A stretch of 64,000 nucleotides of DNA from G963665545 sp963665545 (lineage in GTDB: Bacteria; Pseudomonadota; Gammaproteobacteria; Xanthomonadales; SZUA-36): positions 744,001-808,000 of the forward strand of contig CAXXKZ010000004.1 in NCBI GenBank assembly GCA_963665545.2. The letters are read 5' to 3'. Below the pieces are notes generated by a model, which saw nothing but the letters and a program-made list of their open reading frames with translations, ran no database searches and had not been told where the DNA came from. Positions 34,977 to 43,469 of this stretch are shown piece after piece. The position numbers and the translations under genes were made by a program. The first letter of the stretch is position 1, and the number at the start of each line of letters is the position of its first letter.

Positions 34977-36101
34977 CTATTCCGAGCGGGCCGCACTACT
35001 GGCAGGATCCGCGACCACTGCTTTGGGGTAGGACCCGATGACACGGGACAATCTACTGGCCTTTTCCACGTCGGCGAGTGCATCTGCAATTGCAGGGTCC
35101 TCGGCATGTCCTTCTATGTCGACGAAAAATACATATTCCCATTTTCCGATGCGGGAGGGCCGTGATTCGATGCGCGTCATGTTGATGCGGTGCTTCTGTA
35201 AAGGATCAAGCAGCCCGTGCAGCAGCCCCGGACCTTCGTGGCCGGAAAGTAAAAGCGTAGTTTTGTCCCGACCAGAAGGTGGAAATAAATCCCGCCCGAT
35301 GACCAAAAACCGCGTGGCATTGTCCTGGAAGTCCTCGATATTCGAGAACAGAATGGGCAGGCCATATACTTCGGCAGCCGACCGACCCGCGATCGCGGCA
35401 GCGTCGGGCGTGTTACGAACACGTCTGGCCGCCTCTGCGTTGCTGCTGACCGCCAGTAACTCTGCTTCGGGAAGATGCTTTCGGATCCACCCTTTGCACT
35501 GGGAGAGCGACTGCTGGTGAGAGTAAATTCTTTCGATGTCATTGAGGCTGGTCGAGTGAGACAGCAGATTGTGATGTATCCGCATTTCAATTTCGCCACA
35601 GATTTTCAATTCAGACACCAGGAACATATCCAGCGTATGACTCACAATTCCTTGCGAGGAGTTCTCAATCGGAACGACCCCGAAATCCGCCTCGCCTCCC
35701 TGCACTTGTTCAAAAACTGAATCAATGCCTGGCAGGCTGACCGCCAGCACCGAGTGGCCAAAGTGTGCGTATACCGCTTGCTGAGTAAACGTTCCTTCCG
35801 GGCCAAGATAGGCGATTCTCATCGGCTCTTGCTGGGCAAGGCAGGCCGACATGATGTCCCGAAACAGGCGGAGCATTTCAGTATCACTGAGCGGCCCCTT
35901 GTTGCGCTCAATCACCGCGCGCAATACCTGCGCCTCTCGTTCCGGCCGGTAATAGTCAACCGCGCTGGCCAGCTTGCCTTTCGATTCACCAACTTGCAGC
36001 GCCAGCCTCGCCCGATCACTGATCAGTTGCTGAATCTGGCGATCCAGCTGGTCAATTTGATCTCTGACTGAATCCAGCGACAAGCCTGCTTTCTTGTCCA
36101 T
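34977..36101 (-). CDS. pheA: Bifunctional chorismate mutase-prephenate dehydratase
   Basis: The 374-residue protein has an N-terminal AroQ chorismate mutase domain (SVRDQIDQLDRQIQQLISDR), a prephenate dehydratase domain (YLGPEGTFTQQAVYAHFG, IENSSQGIVSHTLD and VIGRDLFPPSGRDKT) and a C-terminal ACT regulatory domain (ESRPSRIGKWEYVFFVDIEG). It makes phenylpyruvate from chorismate and is probably feedback-inhibited by phenylalanine through the ACT domain. It is the first gene of the pheA-aroA-cmk-rpsA run; serC and hisC are not seen upstream in this window. Confidence 0.96.
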   Translation of the reverse strand: MDKKAGLSLDSVRDQIDQLDRQIQQLISDRARLALQVGESKGKLASAVDYYRPEREAQVLRAVIERNKGPLSDTEMLRLFRDIMSACLAQQEPMRIAYLGPEGTFTQQAVYAHFGHSVLAVSLPGIDSVFEQVQGGEADFGVVPIENSSQGIVSHTLDMFLVSELKICGEIEMRIHHNLLSHSTSLNDIERIYSHQQSLSQCKGWIRKHLPEAELLAVSSNAEAARRVRNTPDAAAIAGRSAAEVYGLPILFSNIEDFQDNATRFLVIGRDLFPPSGRDKTTLLLSGHEGPGLLHGLLDPLQKHRINMTRIESRPSRIGKWEYVFFVDIEGHAEDPAIADALADVEKASRLSRVIGSYPKAVVADPASSAARSE

Positions 36102-36203
36102 ACATCACACTCCGAACCCATGCTTGGGCGCGTCCACGGGCAAATGTTGCATTGTAATGACTTGCGTTGCTTTCGAACACCGCCAAACAGAAATTTCCAG
36201 AAT

Positions 36204-37445
36204 TCAGCCAGCAGCCCGGCTGCATTCTACAGGCCCGCCAATCTGCAGGTGGACGACTTCGGCCAACACGCTCTTGTAACGCAATTCTTCCACGAACAAT
36301 TCCAGATTCAACCAGGGAACGTCCGGCGGACCCGCATCGGCTCCGCCCCGGGGCACCCATGCCTGCAACCTGTCCAGATCAAGTTTGCCAGCATGGAGCT
36401 GTACATGAAGCGAAGTCGGCGGCACCAGCGGCATGCATGCATGGCCGTTAATTTGTTGCCCCAGGATTTCGACTTCAATCTCCGGTGCAAAAAGAATTGA
36501 GTCGCCGTAATTCAAGCTCATTCGGCCTCTCAAGGTCTCGTCAGGGCGCGCAGCATCGCCCACCGGGCGAACCAAGGTGAGTTCGAACTCAATTAAACCG
36601 GTCCTTTCGGCAGCATCATAGCGGGCGTCGAACTGCAAGCTGCCCCGGCTCTCATGGGACCAGTTCACCCCTACCAGCGAGAATCTTGAACCTTCCCGCC
36701 ACCTGAATCGCCCGCCAGTGACAGCACCAAAATCCACCGCCCCAACTTCAATGCTTCTGCCTGGTTGTATGCGAATAACGTCCACTTGCAGGTCCAGACC
36801 TCCTGCGGCCTGCTCCAGCACCACAATCGCCTCCAATTCAAGCGCCAAGCCCGCCGGTAGCCGCAGCAGGGTGGACAGGTGCGTCTCTTTGCCCGGGCGA
36901 AAGTCGCTGATACTCAAATGGCCGATTGTGGCCAATGGATCGCCGTGTGGGTTGTCGGAAAATATGCTGAAGTTTTCCAGTTCAAGCGTCCCAATGTCGG
37001 GCAATGCCCTCGCGGCGCGGCTGCTCTTTTCTTTACCGGCATTATTCGACGCAGGTAGCGCTTCGAGTACAACGAAGCCGTTAACGAGATTCACCGCGGT
37101 CACTTCAATGTCGCCTTTTACCAGCTTGGGGAGATTCAGAGACAATGCATAGCGCTCAAATCCAGCCAACTCTACCGCGCCAGGACTGGAAACCCTCAAT
37201 CCTGACCCGGCGATCGCCAGAGAAGGAAATAAGCGCAAGTCGAATTCCTGCCCGAGCGACACCTGCAGATTCAACGACCGGGACAACCGTGATTCAATTG
37301 CACTCTTGCCGCCGGCGGACTCAAGCCAGGCATCGGCCAACATGCCGGCAATGATCACTGCGATCAGCACAGTCAACGGCACCAGAATCATCCATAGAAC
37401 ACGTCGATTGACGCCGGCTATCGCTGGAATGATGATGAAACTCAT
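36204..37445 (-). CDS. AsmA-like envelope protein
   Basis: The protein starts with a membrane anchor (VLWMILVPLTVLIAVIIAGML) followed by the AsmA N-terminal pattern: IESRLSRSLNLQVSLGQEFD and LRLFPSLAIAGSGLRVSSPG, then repeated beta-strand stretches (LPDIGTLELENFSIFSDNP). AsmA-type proteins span the periplasm and take part in lipid transfer or outer-membrane homeostasis. At 413 residues it is shorter than AsmA and lacks a clear AsmA C-terminal domain, so it is a short family member. It is about 100 bases upstream of pheA on the same strand. Confidence 0.75.
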   Translation of the reverse strand: MSFIIIPAIAGVNRRVLWMILVPLTVLIAVIIAGMLADAWLESAGGKSAIESRLSRSLNLQVSLGQEFDLRLFPSLAIAGSGLRVSSPGAVELAGFERYALSLNLPKLVKGDIEVTAVNLVNGFVVLEALPASNNAGKEKSSRAARALPDIGTLELENFSIFSDNPHGDPLATIGHLSISDFRPGKETHLSTLLRLPAGLALELEAIVVLEQAAGGLDLQVDVIRIQPGRSIEVGAVDFGAVTGGRFRWREGSRFSLVGVNWSHESRGSLQFDARYDAAERTGLIEFELTLVRPVGDAARPDETLRGRMSLNYGDSILFAPEIEVEILGQQINGHACMPLVPPTSLHVQLHAGKLDLDRLQAWVPRGGADAGPPDVPWLNLELFVEELRYKSVLAEVVHLQIGGPVECSRAAG

Positions 37446-37597
37446 AGTGATGCACATTTGAAAAACTGACCTTGGTTTTCCGGTTCGCCACGCCGCAGTA
37501 TGCTGGTGATCAACCGGTCTGGCCGATACAATTAAAATGACCGTTTCGCCAAGCTCCAGACGCTTACCTTACATCATGTTCAGCAACGGGAATAATC

Positions 37598-38359
37598 ATG
37601 CAAATAGACGGCTCAGTGGCATTCATAACCGGTGCCGGTTCCGGGTTGGGCGCAGCCACCGTCCTAGAATTGGAGAGCGCGGGTGCCCGGCTGGCCAGTT
37701 TCGATTTGAATTTTCCTGACCAATCCCCGGCTACCGACGGTCTGAAAATCACTGGCGATATTCGCTGCGTTGACGATGTACGCCGGGCGCTGGCGCAGTG
37801 CCAGGCCCATTTTGGTTCACCGGTTTGTCTGGTGATCAATTGCGCCGGGCTCGCCCTCCCCGGACAGCGGCTTGCAGGCCCGAAGGGACCGCTGGATCTG
37901 GAGCAATTCAAGAATGTTCTGGACGTCAATGTCAGCGGCACATTTAACGTCATGAGTCTGGCCGCAGACGCCATGCTGAGCGCGGAATGCGAACCGGGTG
38001 AGGAACGCGGAGTGATTATCAATGTCAGTTCCATCTGCGCTGAGGACGGTCCGGTGGGCACTGTGCCCTATTCCTGCTCGAAGGCGGCCGTGACGGGTAT
38101 GACCCTGCCGGCTGCCAGGGATCTGGGGCCATTTGGAATTCGCGTCAATTGCATTTTGCCAGGCAGTTTCGATACCCCCATGTTGCGCTCGATGCCACGG
38201 GAAGCCGTGGAATACGTCGTTTCGAAAAACCCTTTCCCAAAGCGTCCGGCGCTGCCAGCCGAATTTGCCGCGCTGGCCAGGCACATTATTGAGAATCCTG
38301 CCGTCAACGGCGTCAATTGGCGCCTTGACAGCGGTGTACGACTGGCTTTTGAAAGCTAG
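37598..38359 (+). CDS. Short-chain dehydrogenase/reductase (HSD10-like)
   Basis: The 253-residue protein is a classical SDR: nucleotide-binding FITGAGSGLGAATVLELE, structural LVINCAGLA, and active site IINVSSICAEDGPVGTVPYSCSKAAV with Ser, Tyr and Lys in place. The layout and the long loop with GQRLAGPKGPLDLEQF are like 3-hydroxyacyl-CoA or 17-beta-hydroxysteroid dehydrogenase type 10 enzymes, but substrate assignment is inference. It is alone on the plus strand. The stop TAG is part of the CTAG that begins the family A element, so its last residues (LAFES) may have been set by the insertion. Confidence 0.85.
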   Translation: MQIDGSVAFITGAGSGLGAATVLELESAGARLASFDLNFPDQSPATDGLKITGDIRCVDDVRRALAQCQAHFGSPVCLVINCAGLALPGQRLAGPKGPLDLEQFKNVLDVNVSGTFNVMSLAADAMLSAECEPGEERGVIINVSSICAEDGPVGTVPYSCSKAAVTGMTLPAARDLGPFGIRVNCILPGSFDTPMLRSMPREAVEYVVSKNPFPKRPALPAEFAALARHIIENPAVNGVNWRLDSGVRLAFES

Positions 38360-38976
38360 CTGTGAATTCCAGCAACGTTGTTCACAAAAGTGCTCTTGGT
38401 TGAGTCTCAGCTCATCGTTCGAATGGGCTGGGGTATCTGCGTTTGTCATCTTTATCTGGGAGCCGGCTGAGAGTAACAGTGCTGCTTCCAGGACACGCCA
38501 CACGGCGCCTGCGGCACCTGCACATCCCTGTGTGCTCCTCTTGAAACATCCTGTTTCAAAGGGTCCTGGAAGCAGCACTGTCACTCTTTCCGGCTTGTTC
38601 CAACTCATGGCACACATGAGTCACAAATGTAGTCGATTTAGCGCTTATTATCATGCCATTGGCTGCCCCAGGGCGGTTGCGGTCGTTCACGCCCAGGCAC
38701 CGCACCGTGCAGCAAAGTGTCGTGAGGGGGTTGTGGTCCGCTCCATCAAGGTGGATGCCGAGGGACGACAAGCGACTGGGTCGTCGAGCCATGGATGGCT
38801 CGACGAGGCGACACGGAACAGGATGTTCCGTTGGAGCCGACCCACCAAGCGCGGAGGAGTGAGGGAAGCCCGAAGGGCCATCCGCCAGGAGCGAACCGCA
38901 ACCCCCTCATGGCGCTTTGCGGTAACGATGGCACCGAGCATTAAGTGTGAACAACGTTGCTGGAATTCACAGCTAG
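38356..38976. mobile_element. Family A CTAG-bounded repeat element, copy 2 (inverted)
   Basis: This is a 621-bp non-coding segment with CTAG at both ends (38356-38359, 38973-38976) and perfect 27-bp terminal inverted repeats (38360-38386 and 38946-38972), starting CTGTGAATTCCAGCAACGTT. It is the best-preserved copy. Its left half is the reverse complement of the right half of copy 1, and its right half matches the left part of copy 3 in reverse. A GGAACAGGATGTTCC palindrome lies near 38816. No transposase gene is visible. It fills most of the gap between the SDR gene and purF. Confidence 0.85.
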
Positions 38977-39005
38977 TGTGTTGCAATTACGATGCAGTAC
39001 ACGAG
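38973..39005. repeat. Remnant of family B ends, abutting a family A element
   Basis: Immediately after the right CTAG of the family A copy comes TGTGTTGCAATTACGATGCA followed by GTACACGAG. The left and right parts resemble the two ends of the family B element at 23173-23457 with the interior lost. The two families therefore share one CTAG here. Confidence 0.6.
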
Positions 39006-39040
39006 ATCTGCCCTTGGCTGTCTAATTTCGCCTTATTTGG

Positions 39041-40540
39041 TCAGACGCTCGCCAGGCGTGCAGGATCGAGGTCTCTGCGTCGTGACCGTACCTCATCGGA
39101 TCGAGCCGCCTGCAGGCCTTCAAGATAACCTTCTTCGAGTCCCGTGACGTACTCCGCGGAAAAACAGGAAGTATCAAACTTTCTGACGCCTGCCTTGCCG
39201 CCTCGACAGGCCCGGATCAGGTCTTTGAGGTCCTGGTAAATCAGCCAGTCGGCGCCTAATTCGCGCTCAATTTCCTTATCATCGCGCCCACTGGCCACTA
39301 ACTCGCTGGGTGCTGGCATGTCAATCCCATAGACGTTGGGGTGGCGGACTGGCGGAGACGCCGAGGCGAAATAGACCTTTCTTGCGCCGGCTTCCCTGGC
39401 CATCTGGATGATCTGGCGTGAGGTGGTGCCACGGACGATCGAGTCATCAACAATGAGGACATTTTTGTTGCGGAATTCCAGGTCAATGGCATTGAGTTTT
39501 TGCCGCACAGATTTCTTGCGTTGTTCCTGCCCGGGCATGATAAATGTGCGGCCGATATACCTATTCTTGATGAATCCCTCGCGATATTTGACCTGCAGAT
39601 CATAAGCCAGTGGCAATGCTGCTGTTCTGCTGGTGTCAGGAACCGGAATGACCACTTCGATATCGTGGTCGGGGCGCTCCCTGAGAATTTTGCGCGCCAG
39701 AGCCTGCCCCATGCGCAGGCGCGCCTTGTAGACTGAAATGTCATCGAGCATGGAATCGGGCCGGGCAAAGTAAACATGTTCGAATATACAGGGCGTCAAT
39801 TCTTCGTGTAGCGGGGATTGATGGGTGTGCAATTGGCCATCCAGCGTAATCAGTACGGTTTCACCGGGTTTCAGATCCCGTTCAAGGTCAAAACCCAGCA
39901 CGTCAAGAGCCACGCTTTCGGATGCTATGGCGTATTCTTTCTGGCCATCTGAGCTGCGACTGCCCAGGACAGCCGGGCGGATTCCATGGATGTCCCGAAA
40001 GCCCATCATACCGAAACCGGAAATCAACGCGATGGCTGAATAGGCGCCGCGACATCGACGATGGACGGCGTCGACTGCCACAAAAGCGTGTTTCGGCAAT
40101 AACACCCGGGGTCGCTGCTCCTGCAGTTCATGCGCAAGCACATTCAGTAAAACTTCTGAGTCGGATTCGGTGTTGAGATGGCGACGGTCGCTATCGAACA
40201 GCTCCTTCTTGAGCGCGTCCGTGTTGATCAGGTTGCCGTTGTGACCCAGGGCAATTCCATAAGGTGAATTCACATAAAACGGCTGAGATTCAGAGGAATC
40301 ATCCATGCCCGCAGTGGGGTAGCGTACATGGCCGATTCCGACCTTGCCCTTAAGCGTGCGCATGTTAGCGGGTCCAAAAACATCCCGCACCAGCCCGCTG
40401 CCTTTGTGCAAGCGAATTTTCTTACCGTCCAAGGTTGCGATGCCCGCCGCATCCTGACCGCGGTGCTGAAGTATCGTCAGCGCATCAAATAAAGACGGTG
40501 CAACCGACTCCTGCCCGACAATCCCGATGATTCCGCACAT
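39041..40540 (-). CDS. purF: Amidophosphoribosyltransferase
   Basis: The 499-residue protein starts MCGIIGIVGQ, so the catalytic nucleophile Cys2 of the glutaminase domain is exposed after Met removal. The phosphoribosyltransferase domain has NVLIVDDSIVRGTTSRQI. It makes 5-phosphoribosylamine, the first step of purine synthesis. It follows cvpA on the same strand, the standard gammaproteobacterial order. The C-terminus (ARSDEVRSRRRDLDPARLASV) is slightly longer than in E. coli. A family A element lies just downstream. Confidence 0.97.
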   Translation of the reverse strand: MCGIIGIVGQESVAPSLFDALTILQHRGQDAAGIATLDGKKIRLHKGSGLVRDVFGPANMRTLKGKVGIGHVRYPTAGMDDSSESQPFYVNSPYGIALGHNGNLINTDALKKELFDSDRRHLNTESDSEVLLNVLAHELQEQRPRVLLPKHAFVAVDAVHRRCRGAYSAIALISGFGMMGFRDIHGIRPAVLGSRSSDGQKEYAIASESVALDVLGFDLERDLKPGETVLITLDGQLHTHQSPLHEELTPCIFEHVYFARPDSMLDDISVYKARLRMGQALARKILRERPDHDIEVVIPVPDTSRTAALPLAYDLQVKYREGFIKNRYIGRTFIMPGQEQRKKSVRQKLNAIDLEFRNKNVLIVDDSIVRGTTSRQIIQMAREAGARKVYFASASPPVRHPNVYGIDMPAPSELVASGRDDKEIERELGADWLIYQDLKDLIRACRGGKAGVRKFDTSCFSAEYVTGLEEGYLEGLQAARSDEVRSRRRDLDPARLASV

Positions 40541-40605
40541 GCTGTTGAACCTACTCCTGCCCGATTGTTATTTGCGTGAATTTTATCACAGGGCTTCAGG
40601 CGATC

Positions 40606-41196
40606 TTAAGCTTCCTCAGTATCGGGCTCAGCGCCCGCTTCTGTCCCGGCATCTTTTTCGGCACCTTTCCCGCCGTCATCGCCGCCATTGTCACTGGGAT
40701 CTTCAGGGTAAAATTCAAGATGCTCGCTGACATTGTCCGGCAGCATCTGGGCAGTCCACTCCACCAGGGGCATCATTCTTTGAATGGTGCCGGAGTCCCG
40801 CCACCAGGGATCTGAGGGAATGGGCGTAAATCCGGCAACGAGTAACATCGCAACCACCAGTACCAATCCTCTTGCAGCACCGAACAATCCACCGAGCAGG
40901 CGATCAGTTCCACTCAGGCCGGTACTCTCCACCAATCGACCGACCAGGTAAGTCGTCAACCCACCAATCAGCAATACAATAAGGAATAACCCGGTGAACG
41001 CAATGGCGGTGCGGGCCGAAGGCAAGGTGACTTGATCTTCCATCAGCACCGCGATGTCCCCGGCAAATCGATAGGCTGTCAAAAACGCCGCGGCCCAAAC
41101 AACCAGCGAGAAGACTTCTTTGATAAATCCGCGCAGTGCCCCGACGAGTACGGAAATTGCCACCACCGCCAGAATGAGATAGTCAGGTACTGACAT
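40606..41196 (-). CDS. cvpA: CvpA family membrane protein
   Basis: The protein of about 196 residues has four hydrophobic segments starting with LILAVVAISVLVGALRGF and the conserved GFIKEVFSLVVWAAAFLTAYR, then ARGLVLVVAMLLVAG. CvpA is needed for colicin V production in E. coli and for envelope integrity; its biochemical role is unknown. The charged C-terminal tail (DDGGKGAEKDAGTEAGAEPD) is low complexity. It begins three bases from the stop of the SPOR protein, so the genes are coupled. It precedes purF as usual. Confidence 0.9.
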   Translation of the reverse strand: MSVPDYLILAVVAISVLVGALRGFIKEVFSLVVWAAAFLTAYRFAGDIAVLMEDQVTLPSARTAIAFTGLFLIVLLIGGLTTYLVGRLVESTGLSGTDRLLGGLFGAARGLVLVVAMLLVAGFTPIPSDPWWRDSGTIQRMMPLVEWTAQMLPDNVSEHLEFYPEDPSDNGGDDGGKGAEKDAGTEAGAEPDTEEA

Positions 41197-41198
41197 GC

Positions 41199-42092
41199 TC
41201 AATCGGCGCTCATCACCACACCGGCAAGACCCTCTTCAGAATCAACTTCGCGCTCTGTCGTCAAGGCCGTTTCGCGGTCCAGGAAGGGGCCGATGCGAAC
41301 CCGATGGACAGTCGAGGTCGTGGTTGTTATTGTTTCGCTATACGCCGGCCGACCTCCATCGCGGAGTTTCTTGACCAGGTTTTCGGCGTTTGAAGGATTG
41401 GAAAAACTGCCCACCTGCACCACCCACCTCACCAATGGATCCGAGGGCCTGGTAACCGGCGCGGCATCCTGCGGTTGGAGGTCCAAAACCCGTTGCACGA
41501 TGCCTTCCACCTGGGCACTCACCTGTGCCGCCGCTGCCGCTGCATCTGCTTCACTTGAATATGGCCCGATTCTGACGCGGTTGAGGATGCCGATATCAGA
41601 CTCAACACTGTCCATGAGCACCGCAAATCCGGCCTTACGTAGCTTCGCGGCCAGCCGATTGGCGTTTTCCGCACTGCCAAAGCTGGCGACCTGCACCAGG
41701 TAACGGCTACTGTCGGAATCAGCACCCACGTCTGGCAGTGGCTTTGAGACCGGCACATCGGGAGCCGTATCCACGAGTTCTGCGGGCGCCTCCAGAGGCG
41801 TAATGTCCACCGCCTCATTGGCGGGCGGCTTCGTTGCCGAATGCGGCTGAGGCAGGGGCTTTCTTGGCTGAGCATCCGCGGGCTGTACAGTGGCGTCTTG
41901 GTTGTTGGTATCTCCGACCGGGAAGCGCCTGCTCTCAAACGACAACTCGGCCGGCTGTGGGGGTATTTCTATCTCGCGGGTCTCTGGCGATCCTGCTTCC
42001 GGACGGCCGCCCAGCATCATCGGCAGAACGATGACTGCCAGAGCGATCAGCACGCTGGCGCCCACCAATCGCTGTTTCAGCGCTCTGTCCAT
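41199..42092 (-). CDS. DedD-like protein with two SPOR domains
   Basis: The 297-residue protein has a short cytoplasmic start, one membrane helix (LVGASVLIALAVIVLPMML), a Pro-rich linker and two SPOR repeats: YLVQVASFGSAENANRLAAK and WVVQVGSFSNPSNAENLVKK, each followed by HRVRIGPF- or NRVRIGPY-type endings. SPOR domains bind denuded peptidoglycan at the division site. DedD of E. coli has one SPOR domain; two are seen here. Position between folC and cvpA is the DedD position. Confidence 0.88.
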   Translation of the reverse strand: MDRALKQRLVGASVLIALAVIVLPMMLGGRPEAGSPETREIEIPPQPAELSFESRRFPVGDTNNQDATVQPADAQPRKPLPQPHSATKPPANEAVDITPLEAPAELVDTAPDVPVSKPLPDVGADSDSSRYLVQVASFGSAENANRLAAKLRKAGFAVLMDSVESDIGILNRVRIGPYSSEADAAAAAAQVSAQVEGIVQRVLDLQPQDAAPVTRPSDPLVRWVVQVGSFSNPSNAENLVKKLRDGGRPAYSETITTTTSTVHRVRIGPFLDRETALTTEREVDSEEGLAGVVMSAD

Positions 42093-42105
42093 ATACCCTC
42101 ATCGT

Positions 42106-43446
42106 TCATGTCGGAATTCTAGCAGCATCACTGCACCCGTGTCGTGAATAAACCCCCAAGTGCCTGATTGCATCCGCGGCCGTCCCAAAGGAACCAAAAA
42201 CAAGCACAATGTCCTCTGAGATTGCGCCAGCCCTTGCTGCATCAATCGCTGCATCAATAGCTTGGGCAACGCTGTCAAATGCCAGGGTCTGGAGACTGGA
42301 GACTTTAGCGACTCTCAGGGCAAGCTGGGTACCAGTCTGGCCGCGATTTCCCTCCAGCCCGGCGCACAACCATTCATCAACCTGGTCGTCAAGGGCTGCT
42401 ACCACCGCTTCTGCGTCCTTGTCAGCAAACATGCCCAGCACGCACCTGCAAAGCCTGTCGGGATGCGCGTGATGCAAGTAGTCGGCCACTGCCGCCGCAG
42501 CGAGTGCATTGTGGCCGACATCCACAATGACGGGGGGGCAAGCACCCAAAACTTCCAAACGACCGGCGAGCGCCGTATTTGCCGCCGCCCCGGCAATTAT
42601 GGATAGCTCATGTTTTGCAGTCGGCTCGCACAGCAGCATCGCCGCCATCGCGACGGCCCTGTTGGCTTGTTGATGGGCGCCTTCCAATGCGGCAGGCGGC
42701 ATCGCGCAGCAAATACCCAGCCGCGGAAACACAAAATCGCCGCCCGCAGCCTGGATATGGAAATCACGCTCAAGCAAGAACACTTCCGCGCCCAGGTGAT
42801 CGGCAGCATCAAGTACGCTTGCCGGCGGCTGGGGCTCCCCACACACCACGGGTTTGCCCGTCCTGATAATGCCCGCCTTTTCGTGTCCGATGCTGGACCG
42901 GTCGTTACCGAGAAACGCCTGGTGATCGATACCAATGGGCGTAATGACGGCACAGTCGCAATTGACAATATTGACCGCATCAAGGCGCCCCCCCAATCCA
43001 ACTTCCAGAATGGCGTAGTCCAGATCGGCCTCAGACATCATTCGAAAAGCGGCCAGGGTGCTGAATTCGAAGTAGCTGAGGCTGATATCGCCGCGCATGC
43101 CTTCAATGTATTCAAATGCCTCCACTATCTGTCGATCCGTTGCTTGGATTCCACCCATAACAATGCGTTCGTTGTAACGCAGGATGTGGGGAGAGGTATA
43201 GCTTCCGGTACGGTATCCCAGCGCTGTTGCCATTGCGGCTATATATGCCACCGTGGAGCCCTTGCCGTTCGTTCCGGCGACCGTCACGATTTTGCGGGCG
43301 GGCCGTGGGGCGCCCATGCGACGGTATACCCGCTCGCAGCGGTCCAGACCCAGGTCAATCTCCACGGGGTGCCTGGAATCCAGCAGCCGTAACCAGCCTA
43401 CAAGGTCACTAGGTATGTCCGCAGTGGGTTTTTGGGGCCGCGACAT
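42106..43446 (-). CDS. folC: Bifunctional folylpolyglutamate synthase/dihydrofolate synthase
   Basis: The 446-residue protein has the ATP-binding P-loop VTVAGTNGKGSTVAYI, the SYTSPHILRYNERI motif, and the GLGGRLDAVNI and DHQAFLG segments of the Mur-ligase-like folate synthases. It adds glutamate to dihydropteroate and to folates. It lies between accD and the SPOR protein, as in other gammaproteobacteria. The C-terminal glutamate-ligase domain is complete (VIVDVGHNALAAAAVADYL and LVFGSFGTAADAI). Confidence 0.95.
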   Translation of the reverse strand: MSRPQKPTADIPSDLVGWLRLLDSRHPVEIDLGLDRCERVYRRMGAPRPARKIVTVAGTNGKGSTVAYIAAMATALGYRTGSYTSPHILRYNERIVMGGIQATDRQIVEAFEYIEGMRGDISLSYFEFSTLAAFRMMSEADLDYAILEVGLGGRLDAVNIVNCDCAVITPIGIDHQAFLGNDRSSIGHEKAGIIRTGKPVVCGEPQPPASVLDAADHLGAEVFLLERDFHIQAAGGDFVFPRLGICCAMPPAALEGAHQQANRAVAMAAMLLCEPTAKHELSIIAGAAANTALAGRLEVLGACPPVIVDVGHNALAAAAVADYLHHAHPDRLCRCVLGMFADKDAEAVVAALDDQVDEWLCAGLEGNRGQTGTQLALRVAKVSSLQTLAFDSVAQAIDAAIDAARAGAISEDIVLVFGSFGTAADAIRHLGVYSRHGCSDAARIPT

Positions 43447-43469
43447 GAGACGCTCCGTGAAGCAGGTGG

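Noticed and set aside
34101..35165. Long plus-strand open frame opposite aroA and pheA
   Set aside because: It lies across two well-supported genes on the other strand and has no recognisable domain.
37817..38617. Minus-strand open frame of 266 codons across the SDR gene and the family A copy 2
   Set aside because: It overlaps the SDR core in antisense and joins unrelated sequence across the element border; chance frame.
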